Source of the DNA: Jejuia sp. UBA6058
GTDB taxonomy: Bacteria > Bacteroidota > Bacteroidia > Flavobacteriales > Flavobacteriaceae
Direction: 5' to 3'
DNA: 64,000 bases
Assembly: GCA_002428965.1 (NCBI GenBank)
Contig: DIYI01000018.1
Coordinates: forward strand, 62,001-126,000
Part shown: positions 42,035-50,982 of the stretch, in pieces
How positions within the stretch are numbered: position 1 is the stretch's first letter
How the letters are laid out: each line of letters starts with the position of its first letter
Made by a program: the position numbers and the translations under genes
The notes under the pieces: generated by a model
What the model saw: the letters and a program-made list of their open reading frames with translations, nothing else
Told to the model about the DNA's origin: nothing
The model's database searches: none

Positions 42035-42053
42035 CACAATGACAGTAGAGACA

Positions 42054-43199
42054 ATGCCTAAAACACAAACCACACAATTTCAATTAAATACCATTCATGA
42101 TGCTATTAAAGACATTAGAAAGGGTAAAGTTATTATTGTTGTAGACGATCAAAATCGAGAGAATGAAGGCGATTTTGTGGCAGCAGCAGATAAAGTTACT
42201 CCTGAAATGGTAAACTTTATGGCGACTCATGGTAGAGGTTTAATTTGTGCACCACTAACGGAAAACCGTTGTAAACAGTTGCAACTCCATATGATGGTAA
42301 ATAACAATACTGACCCTATGGAAACTGCTTTTACTGTTTCAGTAGATTTAAGAGGTAATGGAGTTACAACTGGAATTTCTGCAAGCGATAGAGCAAAGAC
42401 CATAAAGGCCTTAATTGATCGTGACACAAAGCCATTTGAATTGGCAAGACCAGGACATATATTCCCTTTAGTGGCGAAAGAAGGCGGTGTTTTAAGACGA
42501 ACAGGTCACACTGAAGCCGCTATTGATTTTGCGCGTTTAGCAGGCTTAAAACCAGCAGGTGTTATTGTTGAGATAATGAACGAAGATGGTACTATGGCAC
42601 GTTTACCTCAACTTGTGGCTGTGGCCAAAAAGTTCGATTTAAAAATTGTATCAATTGAAGATTTAGTAGCCTATAGGATGCAACATGACTCTTTAATTGA
42701 GAAAAAAGAAGATTTTGAGATAAGTACCCGATTTGGTGACTTCAGGTTACGTGCCTATAAACAAACTACAAATAACCAAGTACATATTGCTCTTACAAAA
42801 GGGCATTGGGCTAGTGATGAACCTGTGCTTACAAGGATTAATTCTACATTGGTGAACAATGATATATTGGGTACTTTAACAAATAATGTTGATGATCAGC
42901 TAAACGCTATGTTTAACACCATTTCTAGTCAAGGAAGAGGTGCCATTATTTTTATAAATCAGGAAATACAAGCCACCAATATTCTAAATAGGTTGCAATT
43001 TTTAAAAGATAATCAATCTGAAAGTAAAATTTTAAAGGCTCCAAGAATAAATATGGATACCAGAGATTTTGGAATAGGAGCTCAAATTTTACACGATTTA
43101 GGAATTCATAAATTACGCTTAATTACTAATAGTCCAAAAACAAAGCGTGTTGGTATGATAGGCTATGGTTTAGAAATTGTAGAATACGTAAAATATTAA
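42054..43199 (+). CDS. ribB: 3,4-dihydroxy-2-butanone-4-phosphate synthase fused to degenerate GTP cyclohydrolase II domain
   Basis: A 381-residue two-domain protein in the RibBA arrangement. Residues 1-205 are an intact DHBP synthase (riboflavin C4 precursor): VVDDQNRENEGDFVAAADKV, ATHGRGLICAPL, HIFPLVAKEGGVLRRTGHTE. Residues 210-381 have the GTP cyclohydrolase II fold (FGDFRLRAYKQ, HIALTKGHW, KLRLITNSPKTKRVGMIGYG), but the three zinc cysteines of the normal HSECLTGD/SLRCDCG segment are absent (INSTLVNND and TLTNNVDDQL here). The arginine of RQEGR is also lost (NQEIQ). So only the RibB activity is expected. The start at 42054 is chosen over ATG 42039, because the promoter would put the transcript start at about 42039. 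Confidence 0.85.
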   Translation: MPKTQTTQFQLNTIHDAIKDIRKGKVIIVVDDQNRENEGDFVAAADKVTPEMVNFMATHGRGLICAPLTENRCKQLQLHMMVNNNTDPMETAFTVSVDLRGNGVTTGISASDRAKTIKALIDRDTKPFELARPGHIFPLVAKEGGVLRRTGHTEAAIDFARLAGLKPAGVIVEIMNEDGTMARLPQLVAVAKKFDLKIVSIEDLVAYRMQHDSLIEKKEDFEISTRFGDFRLRAYKQTTNNQVHIALTKGHWASDEPVLTRINSTLVNNDILGTLTNNVDDQLNAMFNTISSQGRGAIIFINQEIQATNILNRLQFLKDNQSESKILKAPRINMDTRDFGIGAQILHDLGIHKLRLITNSPKTKRVGMIGYGLEIVEYVKY

Positions 43200-43264
43200 A
43201 TTAGAGTATAGAAACATGGTGTTGTAATGCTCCTATACTTTTATATTACAGCATCTATTTCTAT

Positions 43265-44800
43265 TTACTGCTTCACAAATTTTTTGGTAATATAGTTGTT
43301 TTCGGATTTAATTTTTAAAAAGTAAACACCTTTACTTAAGTTAGAGACATCTATTTGATTATTTGTAGGTTTATCTTCAAACACCAAATGTCCTATCAAT
43401 GAATATACTTCAACTTTATCGATTGTTTTATTAAAGCCAATGCTAATTATATTATCAACAGGATTAGGATAAATTTTAAATTCATCTAAAGTATTCACAT
43501 CTACACTAAGATTATTATTTTGATAAACTCTAACATAATCAATTACCATTGGGCTTTGTGTAAAGTTGGGATCCACGTTTCCTGCAAATCCACCCATTGC
43601 TACATTTAGAATTAGGTACTGCTCCAAATCAAAAGGCCATGTGCTGGAATCCTTAACAGGAGGATTATAGGTATAATAACCTACACCATCTACCATAAAT
43701 GTAATTTGATTGGGAGACCAGTTTACCGAATACACATAGAAGTTATTAGCTACATCTGCAAGCGTTTGAGAGTCTGTATTAACAGTTGCCCCAGAACTTG
43801 ATGGGGTATGTATAGCGCTAGATGTATGGTTAGTGGCACCTAAACCATGCTCCATAATATCAATTTCTCCACAAGCAGGCCATGAAGTAGTTCCAAATCC
43901 CTGTGTTTGCCAATAAGCATTAGTTTCATTTACATTTTTACCTAAAGTCCATATCGCTGGCCAAGTGCCGTCTCCAGCGGGCAACTTAGCTCTCACATCT
44001 ACCCTGCCATAAGTAAAGGCAAACTTTGAGTTCAGTCTTGCGGAGGTATAGTCCAAAGTTACTCCATCTTGTGTGAGAGTTTCTTTCTTGGCTACAATAT
44101 TCAAAAATCCATTCTCCACATAAGAATTATCCAATCTATCCGTATAATGTTGCACTTCGCCATTAAACCATCTTCCTCCATTTGGGCCAAAAGTTTGGTG
44201 GTACCATTTGGCATTGTCTATTGCCTGTGGCGCAGTACTATCAAACTCATCAGACCACACTAAATCAGTGTAGATAACATCTAAAGCATGCAGATCTGTA
44301 GCTACGTTTCCATCATTTATGTCGTCTATTCTAAAGGCTCCCGGAACAGAGCTACCATCATCTATTCTTATTACTAGCCTACTATATTGACCACTACCAT
44401 TAACGGTGGAAAAATCAAATATTAAGTCCGTCCATGCATTTAGATTTGAAGGTGCTGTTACCGCAACTTCTATATCAGTATTTGTTCCATTTTCTAATTT
44501 AACTACTACACTATGCGCATTTGGGTCAAAAGCATAAAATCTCAAGGTGATTTCATCTTCAATATCCAAATCAATAGGCCTTGATAAATTAATGTAGTTT
44601 CCTTGTTCTGTGGAAGAGTCATTCTTAAAAAATTGCCCTGTTTTATTACTAGGGTCTATAGGGCCATCAAGAATAATAAAAGTGCTTCCTACCCAACTTG
44701 AGAATTGATGAGAATTATCAGAAAAATCAATTGGTGTTTGTTGGCCATTTAATATAAAACATAATAAATAAGCGAATAAAAATGAGTAGTTGGTTTTCAT
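43265..44800 (-). CDS. Secreted GH16 beta-glucanase (laminarinase-like) with T9SS sorting domain
   Basis: A 511-residue exported enzyme. The start is taken at ATG 44800 (MKTNYSFLFAYLLCFILNGQ, signal peptide). An N-terminal beta-sandwich, carbohydrate-binding module-like (about 25-170, TGQFFKNDSSTEQGNYINLS, then VVVKLENGTNTDIEVAVTAP), precedes a GH16 catalytic domain. The catalytic motif is ACGEIDIMEHGLGATNH (ExDxxE, nucleophile and acid/base Glu), with FAFTYGRVDVRAKLPAGDGT and NQITFMVDGVGYYTYN. A C-terminal T9SS type A domain (YPNPVDNIISIGFNKTIDKV, LSKGVYFLKIKSENNYITKK) sends it through the outer membrane. GH16 laminarinases cleave beta-1,3-glucans such as algal laminarin, which suits a marine flavobacterium. 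Confidence 0.92.
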   Translation of the reverse strand: MKTNYSFLFAYLLCFILNGQQTPIDFSDNSHQFSSWVGSTFIILDGPIDPSNKTGQFFKNDSSTEQGNYINLSRPIDLDIEDEITLRFYAFDPNAHSVVVKLENGTNTDIEVAVTAPSNLNAWTDLIFDFSTVNGSGQYSRLVIRIDDGSSVPGAFRIDDINDGNVATDLHALDVIYTDLVWSDEFDSTAPQAIDNAKWYHQTFGPNGGRWFNGEVQHYTDRLDNSYVENGFLNIVAKKETLTQDGVTLDYTSARLNSKFAFTYGRVDVRAKLPAGDGTWPAIWTLGKNVNETNAYWQTQGFGTTSWPACGEIDIMEHGLGATNHTSSAIHTPSSSGATVNTDSQTLADVANNFYVYSVNWSPNQITFMVDGVGYYTYNPPVKDSSTWPFDLEQYLILNVAMGGFAGNVDPNFTQSPMVIDYVRVYQNNNLSVDVNTLDEFKIYPNPVDNIISIGFNKTIDKVEVYSLIGHLVFEDKPTNNQIDVSNLSKGVYFLKIKSENNYITKKFVKQ

Positions 44801-44956
44801 AGTCTTGCGTTTCTTCAAAAGTAGATGATGAATTTTATAACTAAGAATATAACACCACTACAAAAACCATACGTGTAATAAAAATCTATATAAAATATAT
44901 CAAGTAATAAACTCTTACACCGAAACCTTTATTATCTCTGAAGGAATTGATAAAAA

Positions 44957-46840
44957 CTATTTTGCTATTATTCTAAATTCAGAACGTCTGTTTTGTTGAT
45001 GATCATTTTCGGTACAACTACTACCACAGGCTACTACAGGTTCTTTCTCCCCTTTTCCTTCTGCTGTTATCCTATTTTTATCTATTCCTTTTGAAATTAT
45101 GTATTGACGTGTAGATTTTGCTCTTCTATCAGATAATAAGAGGTTGTAATGATCAGAGCCTCTAAAATCTGTGTGGCTCGTTGCTTCTATTTTAACAGAA
45201 GGATATGTTTTCATAATATTTACAATTTTATCCAACTCTTGAGACGCCACTTGAGTAATATTATGCTTATCAAAAGGAAAATAAATGGGATTAATTTGAA
45301 TTTTATCACCAACTTCTACTTCGGGTATTTTTTTCATCTCAATAACAACTTCCTTTTTGATTTCGTAAGTCTTTTCTATCTGTAATATTTCTGAATTAAA
45401 GGAGGTCTTTGCAATTGTTATAATCAATTCTTGATCACATTCGTAATTATAGCTAACCATCCCAAATGTATCCGTTATTTTTTCTCCAACTTTATTGTTT
45501 GATTTATCAAATAAGGAAACAGTAGCTCCAACTATTGGAATATCCTCATGCACTACTCGAATATGCAATTCTACATCACATAGTGGTTGTATTTGGATAA
45601 AAGTATATATGTCATCATCTCCAATACCATTTTCTCGATTGGATGCAAAAAAGCCTTTTTTCGAAGCCTTATCGATGGTAAAGCTAAAATCATCTTTTCC
45701 TGAATTTATCGGGACGCCTAAATTCCTAACAGGGCTCCAGCCTTCTTTTGTTTTTTGTGTAGCATAAATATCTAGATTCCCCAAACCATTGTGACCATTT
45801 GAAGAAAAATACAAAATGTTTTCAGTGCAAATAAAAGGATAACCCTCTCGAGCCTCTGTATTTATTTGAGGTCCTAAATTTTTAGGTTCACCAAAAACAT
45901 TATTACCTTTAATTTCAACAACCCAAATATCAGCATCACCATAACCTCCTTTCATATCTGAAGAAAAGTATAGTAATTTACCATCAGGACTTACAGCAGG
46001 TGCATTAGTATTATAAGTTTTACTATTGAAAGGCAGCTCTTTTACATTAATCCAGTTGCCATTTATATTTTCGGCAGAATAGATATTGATAGTGCTTTTT
46101 CCTGTATTGTCTTTTATAAACTTATGTTCGTTGTAACTCTCACGCGTAAAATAAGCAGTTTTACCGTCAGGACTAAAACTAATTGTGCCTTCATTAAAAC
46201 GTGTATTTATAGCTCCTTTTATCCCTCTTGTATTTGAAGTTCTATCTGCATTATAATCGCAAACATAGATATCTAAATAAGGTTGATCGTTCCAACCATA
46301 AATCTTATTCGATTTATATTTAGAAGAGACAAAGTACAATTTATTATTATGTAGGATTGGACCATGATCTGAATACTCAGTGTTAATAGCATCTGCCAAT
46401 TTCACCTTATACTTAGGTGTCTTTTTTAGTAGTTGTGTAACATTATTAGGATTATTTAAATACTTAACAGCTCTTAAATCATTAGGAACTAAATTTGCAA
46501 AACGTTCCATCCAATTTTTGGATATTTCATATTTACCATTGGCTTTAAGCATTTGAGCATATTTAAAATATACTTCTATATCCCTGGTATCATTAACTAT
46601 TTTACTAAACCAATATTCTGCGTTTTTCGTATCAAAAATATTGTAATACGCATTGGCCAACTGTTTTTTTACATAATGCGTATTGTGCTTTGGTTTTTGG
46701 GTTAGTTTTAAATATTCCGAAATCGCATCAACATATTCCAGTCGATTAAAAAGAACATCTGCACTTTTGGTTTCTTTGTTTTGAGCCATTGAAACCATAG
46801 TAAAAAAAACGAGTAAATAGACCTTAATGCACTGTTTCAT
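44957..46840 (-). CDS. OmpA family protein with PD40 repeats (PorE/SprE-like)
   Basis: A 627-residue envelope protein: signal peptide (VYLLVFFTMVSMAQ), an N-terminal tetratricopeptide-like region (about 25-140), a set of PD40/WD40-like beta-propeller blades (GTISFSPDGKTAYFTRESYN, APAVSPDGKLLYFSSDMKGG, FICTENILYFSSNGHNGLGN, FTIDKASKKGFFASNRENG), a carboxypeptidase-regulatory-like strand domain (HIRVVHEDIPIVGATVSLFD) and a C-terminal OmpA peptidoglycan-binding domain (YNLLLSDRRAKSTRQYIISK). This order is that of PorE-type proteins tethering T9SS components to peptidoglycan. It is the last gene of a three-gene operon, 10 bases after PorP/SprF. Confidence 0.88.
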   Translation of the reverse strand: MKQCIKVYLLVFFTMVSMAQNKETKSADVLFNRLEYVDAISEYLKLTQKPKHNTHYVKKQLANAYYNIFDTKNAEYWFSKIVNDTRDIEVYFKYAQMLKANGKYEISKNWMERFANLVPNDLRAVKYLNNPNNVTQLLKKTPKYKVKLADAINTEYSDHGPILHNNKLYFVSSKYKSNKIYGWNDQPYLDIYVCDYNADRTSNTRGIKGAINTRFNEGTISFSPDGKTAYFTRESYNEHKFIKDNTGKSTINIYSAENINGNWINVKELPFNSKTYNTNAPAVSPDGKLLYFSSDMKGGYGDADIWVVEIKGNNVFGEPKNLGPQINTEAREGYPFICTENILYFSSNGHNGLGNLDIYATQKTKEGWSPVRNLGVPINSGKDDFSFTIDKASKKGFFASNRENGIGDDDIYTFIQIQPLCDVELHIRVVHEDIPIVGATVSLFDKSNNKVGEKITDTFGMVSYNYECDQELIITIAKTSFNSEILQIEKTYEIKKEVVIEMKKIPEVEVGDKIQINPIYFPFDKHNITQVASQELDKIVNIMKTYPSVKIEATSHTDFRGSDHYNLLLSDRRAKSTRQYIISKGIDKNRITAEGKGEKEPVVACGSSCTENDHQQNRRSEFRIIAK

Positions 46841-46850
46841 GTTTTTAGTT

Positions 46851-47762
46851 CTAAAAAAAACGTGGTGAACGTGATACTTTATTATTTAGATTTAAATCAA
46901 ATTGAAGGAAAATCTCATGAGATGCTGGACCAGAGTAATTTATATCTGAAACCACATAATCGTAGGCATATCCCAATCTTAGGTTAGGTAACAACTGAAA
47001 ATTGATCAAAGCGCTCAATGCATCTTGATATCTATATGATGTTCCAAGTTCAAGTTTTTCAAAAAATAAAAAGTTGGCATTAAGATCGAAAGATACTGGT
47101 GATTCCAAAGAAGATTTTACCATTAAAGATGGTTTAAATAAAGTGCTTTTTGATACATTAAAAATATATCCAGCAGTTATAAAATAATGTAAAGCTTCAG
47201 ATCCCAATTTTGTACCATTTTCCTCCAAATGCACACTTTTTATCATATTAGGCATAGATATACCAATGTAATACTTCTCAGTATACAGAAACGCACCGGC
47301 TCCAATATTTAAATTGTTTTCGTTTATATTTTGAGAGAAAAACGGATCATTCGGATCTATAACATTTACCGATGCTAAACCTATGTCGTGAATAGTAATA
47401 CCACACTTCAATCCAAAAGCCAATTTTACAGTTTCACTTATTTTCAAGTGATACGAAATATCGGAATAGATATTACTTTCTTTAACGGGACCATGTTGAT
47501 CTGATATTGCAGAAACACCAAAACCAATTTGATTGCCTATTGGACCATGACCAGAAATTGTAATAGTTCTTGGAGCTCCAGGAAAACCTGTCCATTGATT
47601 CCTATAAGATGATGTAATTTGAAAAAAGTCATTAATTCCCGCATAAGCTGGATTAATAACCGATTGATTAAACATGTACTGCGTATATTGAGGATCTTGT
47701 TGCCCTTGTATACTATTACACCCTACTGCAAAAGTGACTATCATGAAGAAAAAATATTTCAT
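46851..47762 (-). CDS. PorP/SprF family type IX secretion membrane protein
   Basis: A 303-residue outer-membrane beta-barrel. A signal peptide (FFFMIVTFAVGCNSIQGQ) is followed by the family hallmark QDPQYTQYMFNQSVINPAYA. Barrel strands include ITSSYRNQWTGFPGAPRTIT, IGFGVSAISDQHGPVKESNI, YHLKISETVKLAFGLKCGIT and LRLGYAYDYVVSDINYSGPA. SprF-like proteins are needed for secretion or attachment of T9SS substrates with type B C-terminal domains, as for SprB in Flavobacterium johnsoniae. The upstream gene encodes such a substrate, 16 bases away. Confidence 0.93.
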   Translation of the reverse strand: MKYFFFMIVTFAVGCNSIQGQQDPQYTQYMFNQSVINPAYAGINDFFQITSSYRNQWTGFPGAPRTITISGHGPIGNQIGFGVSAISDQHGPVKESNIYSDISYHLKISETVKLAFGLKCGITIHDIGLASVNVIDPNDPFFSQNINENNLNIGAGAFLYTEKYYIGISMPNMIKSVHLEENGTKLGSEALHYFITAGYIFNVSKSTLFKPSLMVKSSLESPVSFDLNANFLFFEKLELGTSYRYQDALSALINFQLLPNLRLGYAYDYVVSDINYSGPASHEIFLQFDLNLNNKVSRSPRFF

Positions 47763-47778
47763 TTGCAGTTATTAATTT

Positions 47779-49617
47779 CTAGTAATTTAAATACAGCCAA
47801 CCTGCTACAGGATCTGTGTAATTAGGGTCGTTTAAATGAATAACATAATAATAAGTACCAACTGGTAGTAAATTTCCTTTATTAATACCTCTATTGGCAT
47901 AACCATTCCAAGGGTTTTCTTCACGTCCAACGAAAATTAACGTACCATTCCGATTAAAGATTTTAATTTCTAAGTTTTCAAAAATACCATAAACTTGATC
48001 GGGTGAAAAATCATCATTTTTACCATCGTTATTTGGAGACATCCCTTCTTGAACTATGAGACTTAAACAGTTATTTATTGTAAGCGGTAATTCAACAATT
48101 TCGGCACAAAAACCGTTATCTAAGCTTATATATATAGATTGCGGATATTGTGTATTGGAATACTCTTGAGGCATAGTTATAGGATTGCTAGAGGTATTTG
48201 CATCATCTATCGTTTCATAATATGTATATCTAATATTTGATGCAGAAGTAATTATGTTTTCTACCTGAGTTAAGTTAAAATGAGCAGTATTGTTACCTTC
48301 ATCGCATGCTTCAAGAGGTGGTATTTCTTTTATTATAGGGGCACGAATAAGTGATATTGCTTGAGTTATTGTGTTATTCGTTTCACTAATTTCTGGGACA
48401 ATACCAGTGCCAGTACCATCATCATCAACCACAATTGAGAGCTCAAAACTATCAGGAATATTATCTGGAACGGATAATTGTATTGTATTGCTCTCTGATC
48501 CATCAATTTGAATAATTTCATTTGTAACACTTTGTTCAATTAAAACATCATTGGCATAAAAGGTAATTGGTGTACCAGATGGTAAAACTTCAGTAGAATT
48601 AAAATTATAAATTGTGTAATTGACAAAAATGTTCTGGCTATCACAGACTAGAGAGATATCATTTATTATAGGTGAGGCATCTGGCAATTGTGTATTCAAA
48701 ACCGTGACAATATTGTTTATTATAATCAGGTCTGCTCCAAATACACCTGTAGATGGATCAGTTGCTCCCGTAGTTAAGGTTATGCCAGCCTCGGTATCAC
48801 CAATGCTTATAATGTCCTCAATATTATAAACATCTAAATCCATATTATACAAGGTATTGGACCCTGTGTAAGAGTTAGTCCCATTAAATGCGTTATCTCT
48901 TGGGTTTAAAGGTAAATCTTCTAACACCACTCCCTGAAAGATTAGAGATTCTCCAAAATTTAGGCTTCTATCCCCTTCCCAAGCTAAAAACCCAACCTTA
49001 GCATCATTATTATCTACCACGTTTAAATTGGTAATTGTAATATCTATGCGCTGCTTTTCTCTATTTATAATTTCCAATCCATGAAAAAGATTAACTTGGT
49101 TTAAAGGAAGTGTCTCTTCTTCATAAATTATAAAAATAGACCAGCCAGCAAAATTTGTCCGATTAAGACAATATCTTGGGTTGGCAGCTAATGCATCCGC
49201 AATACTTAAATTTTCAACAGTATAAATACCATTCCCAGATGCTTTCAATAGATCTGTTATATTTTTATAACATGAGAAATACGATATATTATCACTATCT
49301 TCTTCCTCAAATGAGACATTTAGAACATCTTCGGCTTCAATGTTTATGCCATTAAGGGTAATTGAAGTGTCACCATCCCCTGAACCCGCCCAATAAATAT
49401 ATGCTTCTTTTATAGTTTGACGAGGCGATAGATTCAATTCTGCACTTGATGAAGGTAATATGTCACAAAATGTATTTGGGTTATTCTCAGCAGGATTTAA
49501 TGTATTACCTATTGCCGTATAACTATAACGACCGTAATATTGCCTAAAAATATCAATGTCTTGTGCATCTATTTTAGCTATACTTAAGAATAGAACTAAA
49601 ATATAATGCTTCTTCAT
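47779..49617 (-). CDS. Large surface protein with T9SS type B (gliding motility-associated) C-terminal domain
   Basis: A 612-residue exported protein: signal peptide (YILVLFLSIAKIDAQ), an N-terminal region like DUF-type adhesin modules (KEAYIYWAGSGDGDTSITLN, then YTVENLSIADALA), a CARDB-like beta-sandwich (about 320-420, IFVNYTIYNFNSTEVLPSGT, ETNNTITQAISL), a further domain (EVENIITSASN-like region), and a C-terminal type B sorting domain of about 85 residues (VQEGMSPNNDGKNDDFSPDQ, IFNRNGTLIFVG, WNGYANRGINKGNLLPVGTY, YYVIHLNDPN). It is the first gene of the operon with PorP/SprF and OmpA partners. It is predicted to sit on the cell surface, possibly as an adhesin, but the ligand is unknown. 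Confidence 0.85.
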   Translation of the reverse strand: MKKHYILVLFLSIAKIDAQDIDIFRQYYGRYSYTAIGNTLNPAENNPNTFCDILPSSSAELNLSPRQTIKEAYIYWAGSGDGDTSITLNGINIEAEDVLNVSFEEEDSDNISYFSCYKNITDLLKASGNGIYTVENLSIADALAANPRYCLNRTNFAGWSIFIIYEEETLPLNQVNLFHGLEIINREKQRIDITITNLNVVDNNDAKVGFLAWEGDRSLNFGESLIFQGVVLEDLPLNPRDNAFNGTNSYTGSNTLYNMDLDVYNIEDIISIGDTEAGITLTTGATDPSTGVFGADLIIINNIVTVLNTQLPDASPIINDISLVCDSQNIFVNYTIYNFNSTEVLPSGTPITFYANDVLIEQSVTNEIIQIDGSESNTIQLSVPDNIPDSFELSIVVDDDGTGTGIVPEISETNNTITQAISLIRAPIIKEIPPLEACDEGNNTAHFNLTQVENIITSASNIRYTYYETIDDANTSSNPITMPQEYSNTQYPQSIYISLDNGFCAEIVELPLTINNCLSLIVQEGMSPNNDGKNDDFSPDQVYGIFENLEIKIFNRNGTLIFVGREENPWNGYANRGINKGNLLPVGTYYYVIHLNDPNYTDPVAGWLYLNY

Positions 49618-49670
49618 TTTAAATATTATCTATCAATAGTGGTTCTTCTAAAATAAACAATTAAGCTTTA

Positions 49671-50867
49671 TTAATTAAAAACTGATTGAATAATATTCAC
49701 CATTTTGGCAGCTCTTTCTTGTACTTCGTTTTCAGTCCAAGATAGTTTTATTAAACATGATATATTTCTTCCGATGTAATAATCTGATACTTCGTAATTG
49801 GCCGTTTTTAAGTAGGCCAAACCTTCTTTAACCTCTTTTGAAATTGGAAATAAGGATTTTAAATCTTTAAGATGTTCCCACTTTCTAATATAGTGCCAGT
49901 TATTATTGTAATAATTCCAGCAAGCATCTACACCTCCTTCTTTGAAACCTTGAGCTACTTTTGTCGCCGTTTCAAGATTTGGAAGTGAGAAGTTTAAAAA
50001 CGAACAACTTTCAACTCCACCTTCTGGTACTCTTCTGAAAGTAACCTCAGGTATTTGAGATAACGCTGCTTTTATAATGTTGAAATTTCTTTTTTGGAGT
50101 GCTAAAAACTTTGGTAATCGTTTTACCTGGGCAAGCCCTACTGCGGCGTGCAACTCCGAAATCCTAAAATTATAGCCTAAAAATGGGTGAGACTCAGTAC
50201 CTCTATCGTTACCAATATGATCGTGACCATGATCACTATAATGATCGGCGTTGGTATAATACTCAATGTTATTTGTAACTACAGCACCACCTTCTCCACA
50301 AGTAATGGTCTTCACAAAATCAAAAGAAAAACAACCAAGATCTCCTACACTACCTAACGGTTTTCCTTTATAGGTTCCGCCAATAGCTTGACATGCATCT
50401 TCTACTACTAGCAGGTCATGTTTGTCTGCCACAACCTGTATCGCATCCATGTCGGCCATACTACCGCACATTTGCACCACCATAATAGCTTTGGTTTTTG
50501 GTGTAACGGCTTTTTCTATAGCTTTGGCGTTTAATCCTAAGGTGTCATCTACATCGACTAAAATAGGAATTGCACCAAGCATCATAATCGCCTCAAAACT
50601 GGCTACAAATGTAAACGTTGGCATTATTACCTCGTCCCCTGCTCCTACTCCTGCCGATGCCAACGCTACAGAAACGGCCGCTGTTCCACTTGATACTAAT
50701 TGTACGTATTTAGATTGAAATGTATCTTGTAATTCTGCTTCTAGTTCTTTCGCCTTCCAATGTCCTTTGCGCATGCCATCAAAACCATAGCGCATGATAA
50801 CTCCGTTGTCTAAAACGTCATTTACTTCTTTTCTTTCTAAATCTCCGAATAATTCAAATCCTGGCAT
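49671..50867 (-). CDS. DegT/DnrJ/EryC1/StrS family aminotransferase
   Basis: A 398-residue PLP enzyme of the sugar-aminotransferase family, which transaminates nucleotide-linked keto-sugars for surface polysaccharides or other amino-sugars. Motifs are SKYVQLVSSGTAAVSVALAS, GDEVIMPTFTFVASFEAIMM, VEDACQAIGGTYKGKPLGSV and GCFSFDFVKTITCGEGGAVV, whose Lys should bind PLP. A C-terminal WNYYNNNWHYIRKWEHLKD segment is unusual for the best-known members. It is not surrounded by glycan-synthesis genes, so it may be a standalone enzyme. It lies 53 bases upstream of the T9SS substrate gene, on the same strand. Confidence 0.88.
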   Translation of the reverse strand: MPGFELFGDLERKEVNDVLDNGVIMRYGFDGMRKGHWKAKELEAELQDTFQSKYVQLVSSGTAAVSVALASAGVGAGDEVIMPTFTFVASFEAIMMLGAIPILVDVDDTLGLNAKAIEKAVTPKTKAIMVVQMCGSMADMDAIQVVADKHDLLVVEDACQAIGGTYKGKPLGSVGDLGCFSFDFVKTITCGEGGAVVTNNIEYYTNADHYSDHGHDHIGNDRGTESHPFLGYNFRISELHAAVGLAQVKRLPKFLALQKRNFNIIKAALSQIPEVTFRRVPEGGVESCSFLNFSLPNLETATKVAQGFKEGGVDACWNYYNNNWHYIRKWEHLKDLKSLFPISKEVKEGLAYLKTANYEVSDYYIGRNISCLIKLSWTENEVQERAAKMVNIIQSVFN

Positions 50868-50886
50868 TCTTTGTCTTAAGTTTACG

Positions 50887-50976
50887 GGGCTTGCGTTAGG
50901 GATTGAGGCATTTGTTGAAGCTCCTCGACGCAGGAGAGAGCGACTGCTGAAAGCCCGACCCTTGTGGTAACGCCCT
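50887..50976. repeat. REP-like dispersed palindromic element, copy C
   Basis: The minus strand reads AGGGCGTTACCACAAGGGTC, then GGGCTTTCAGCAGTCGC, a CTCCT/AGGAG hairpin in the middle, and CAATCCCTAACGCAAGCCCC. It is the best-preserved copy. It occupies the spacer between the aminotransferase and nitroreductase genes. Confidence 0.75.
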
Positions 50977-50982
50977 AATAGT

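Noticed and set aside
42039..42053. ATG at 42039 as the ribB start
   Set aside because: Possible, but the promoter element would place the transcript start on this codon, so the ATG at 42054 is preferred. This stays uncertain.
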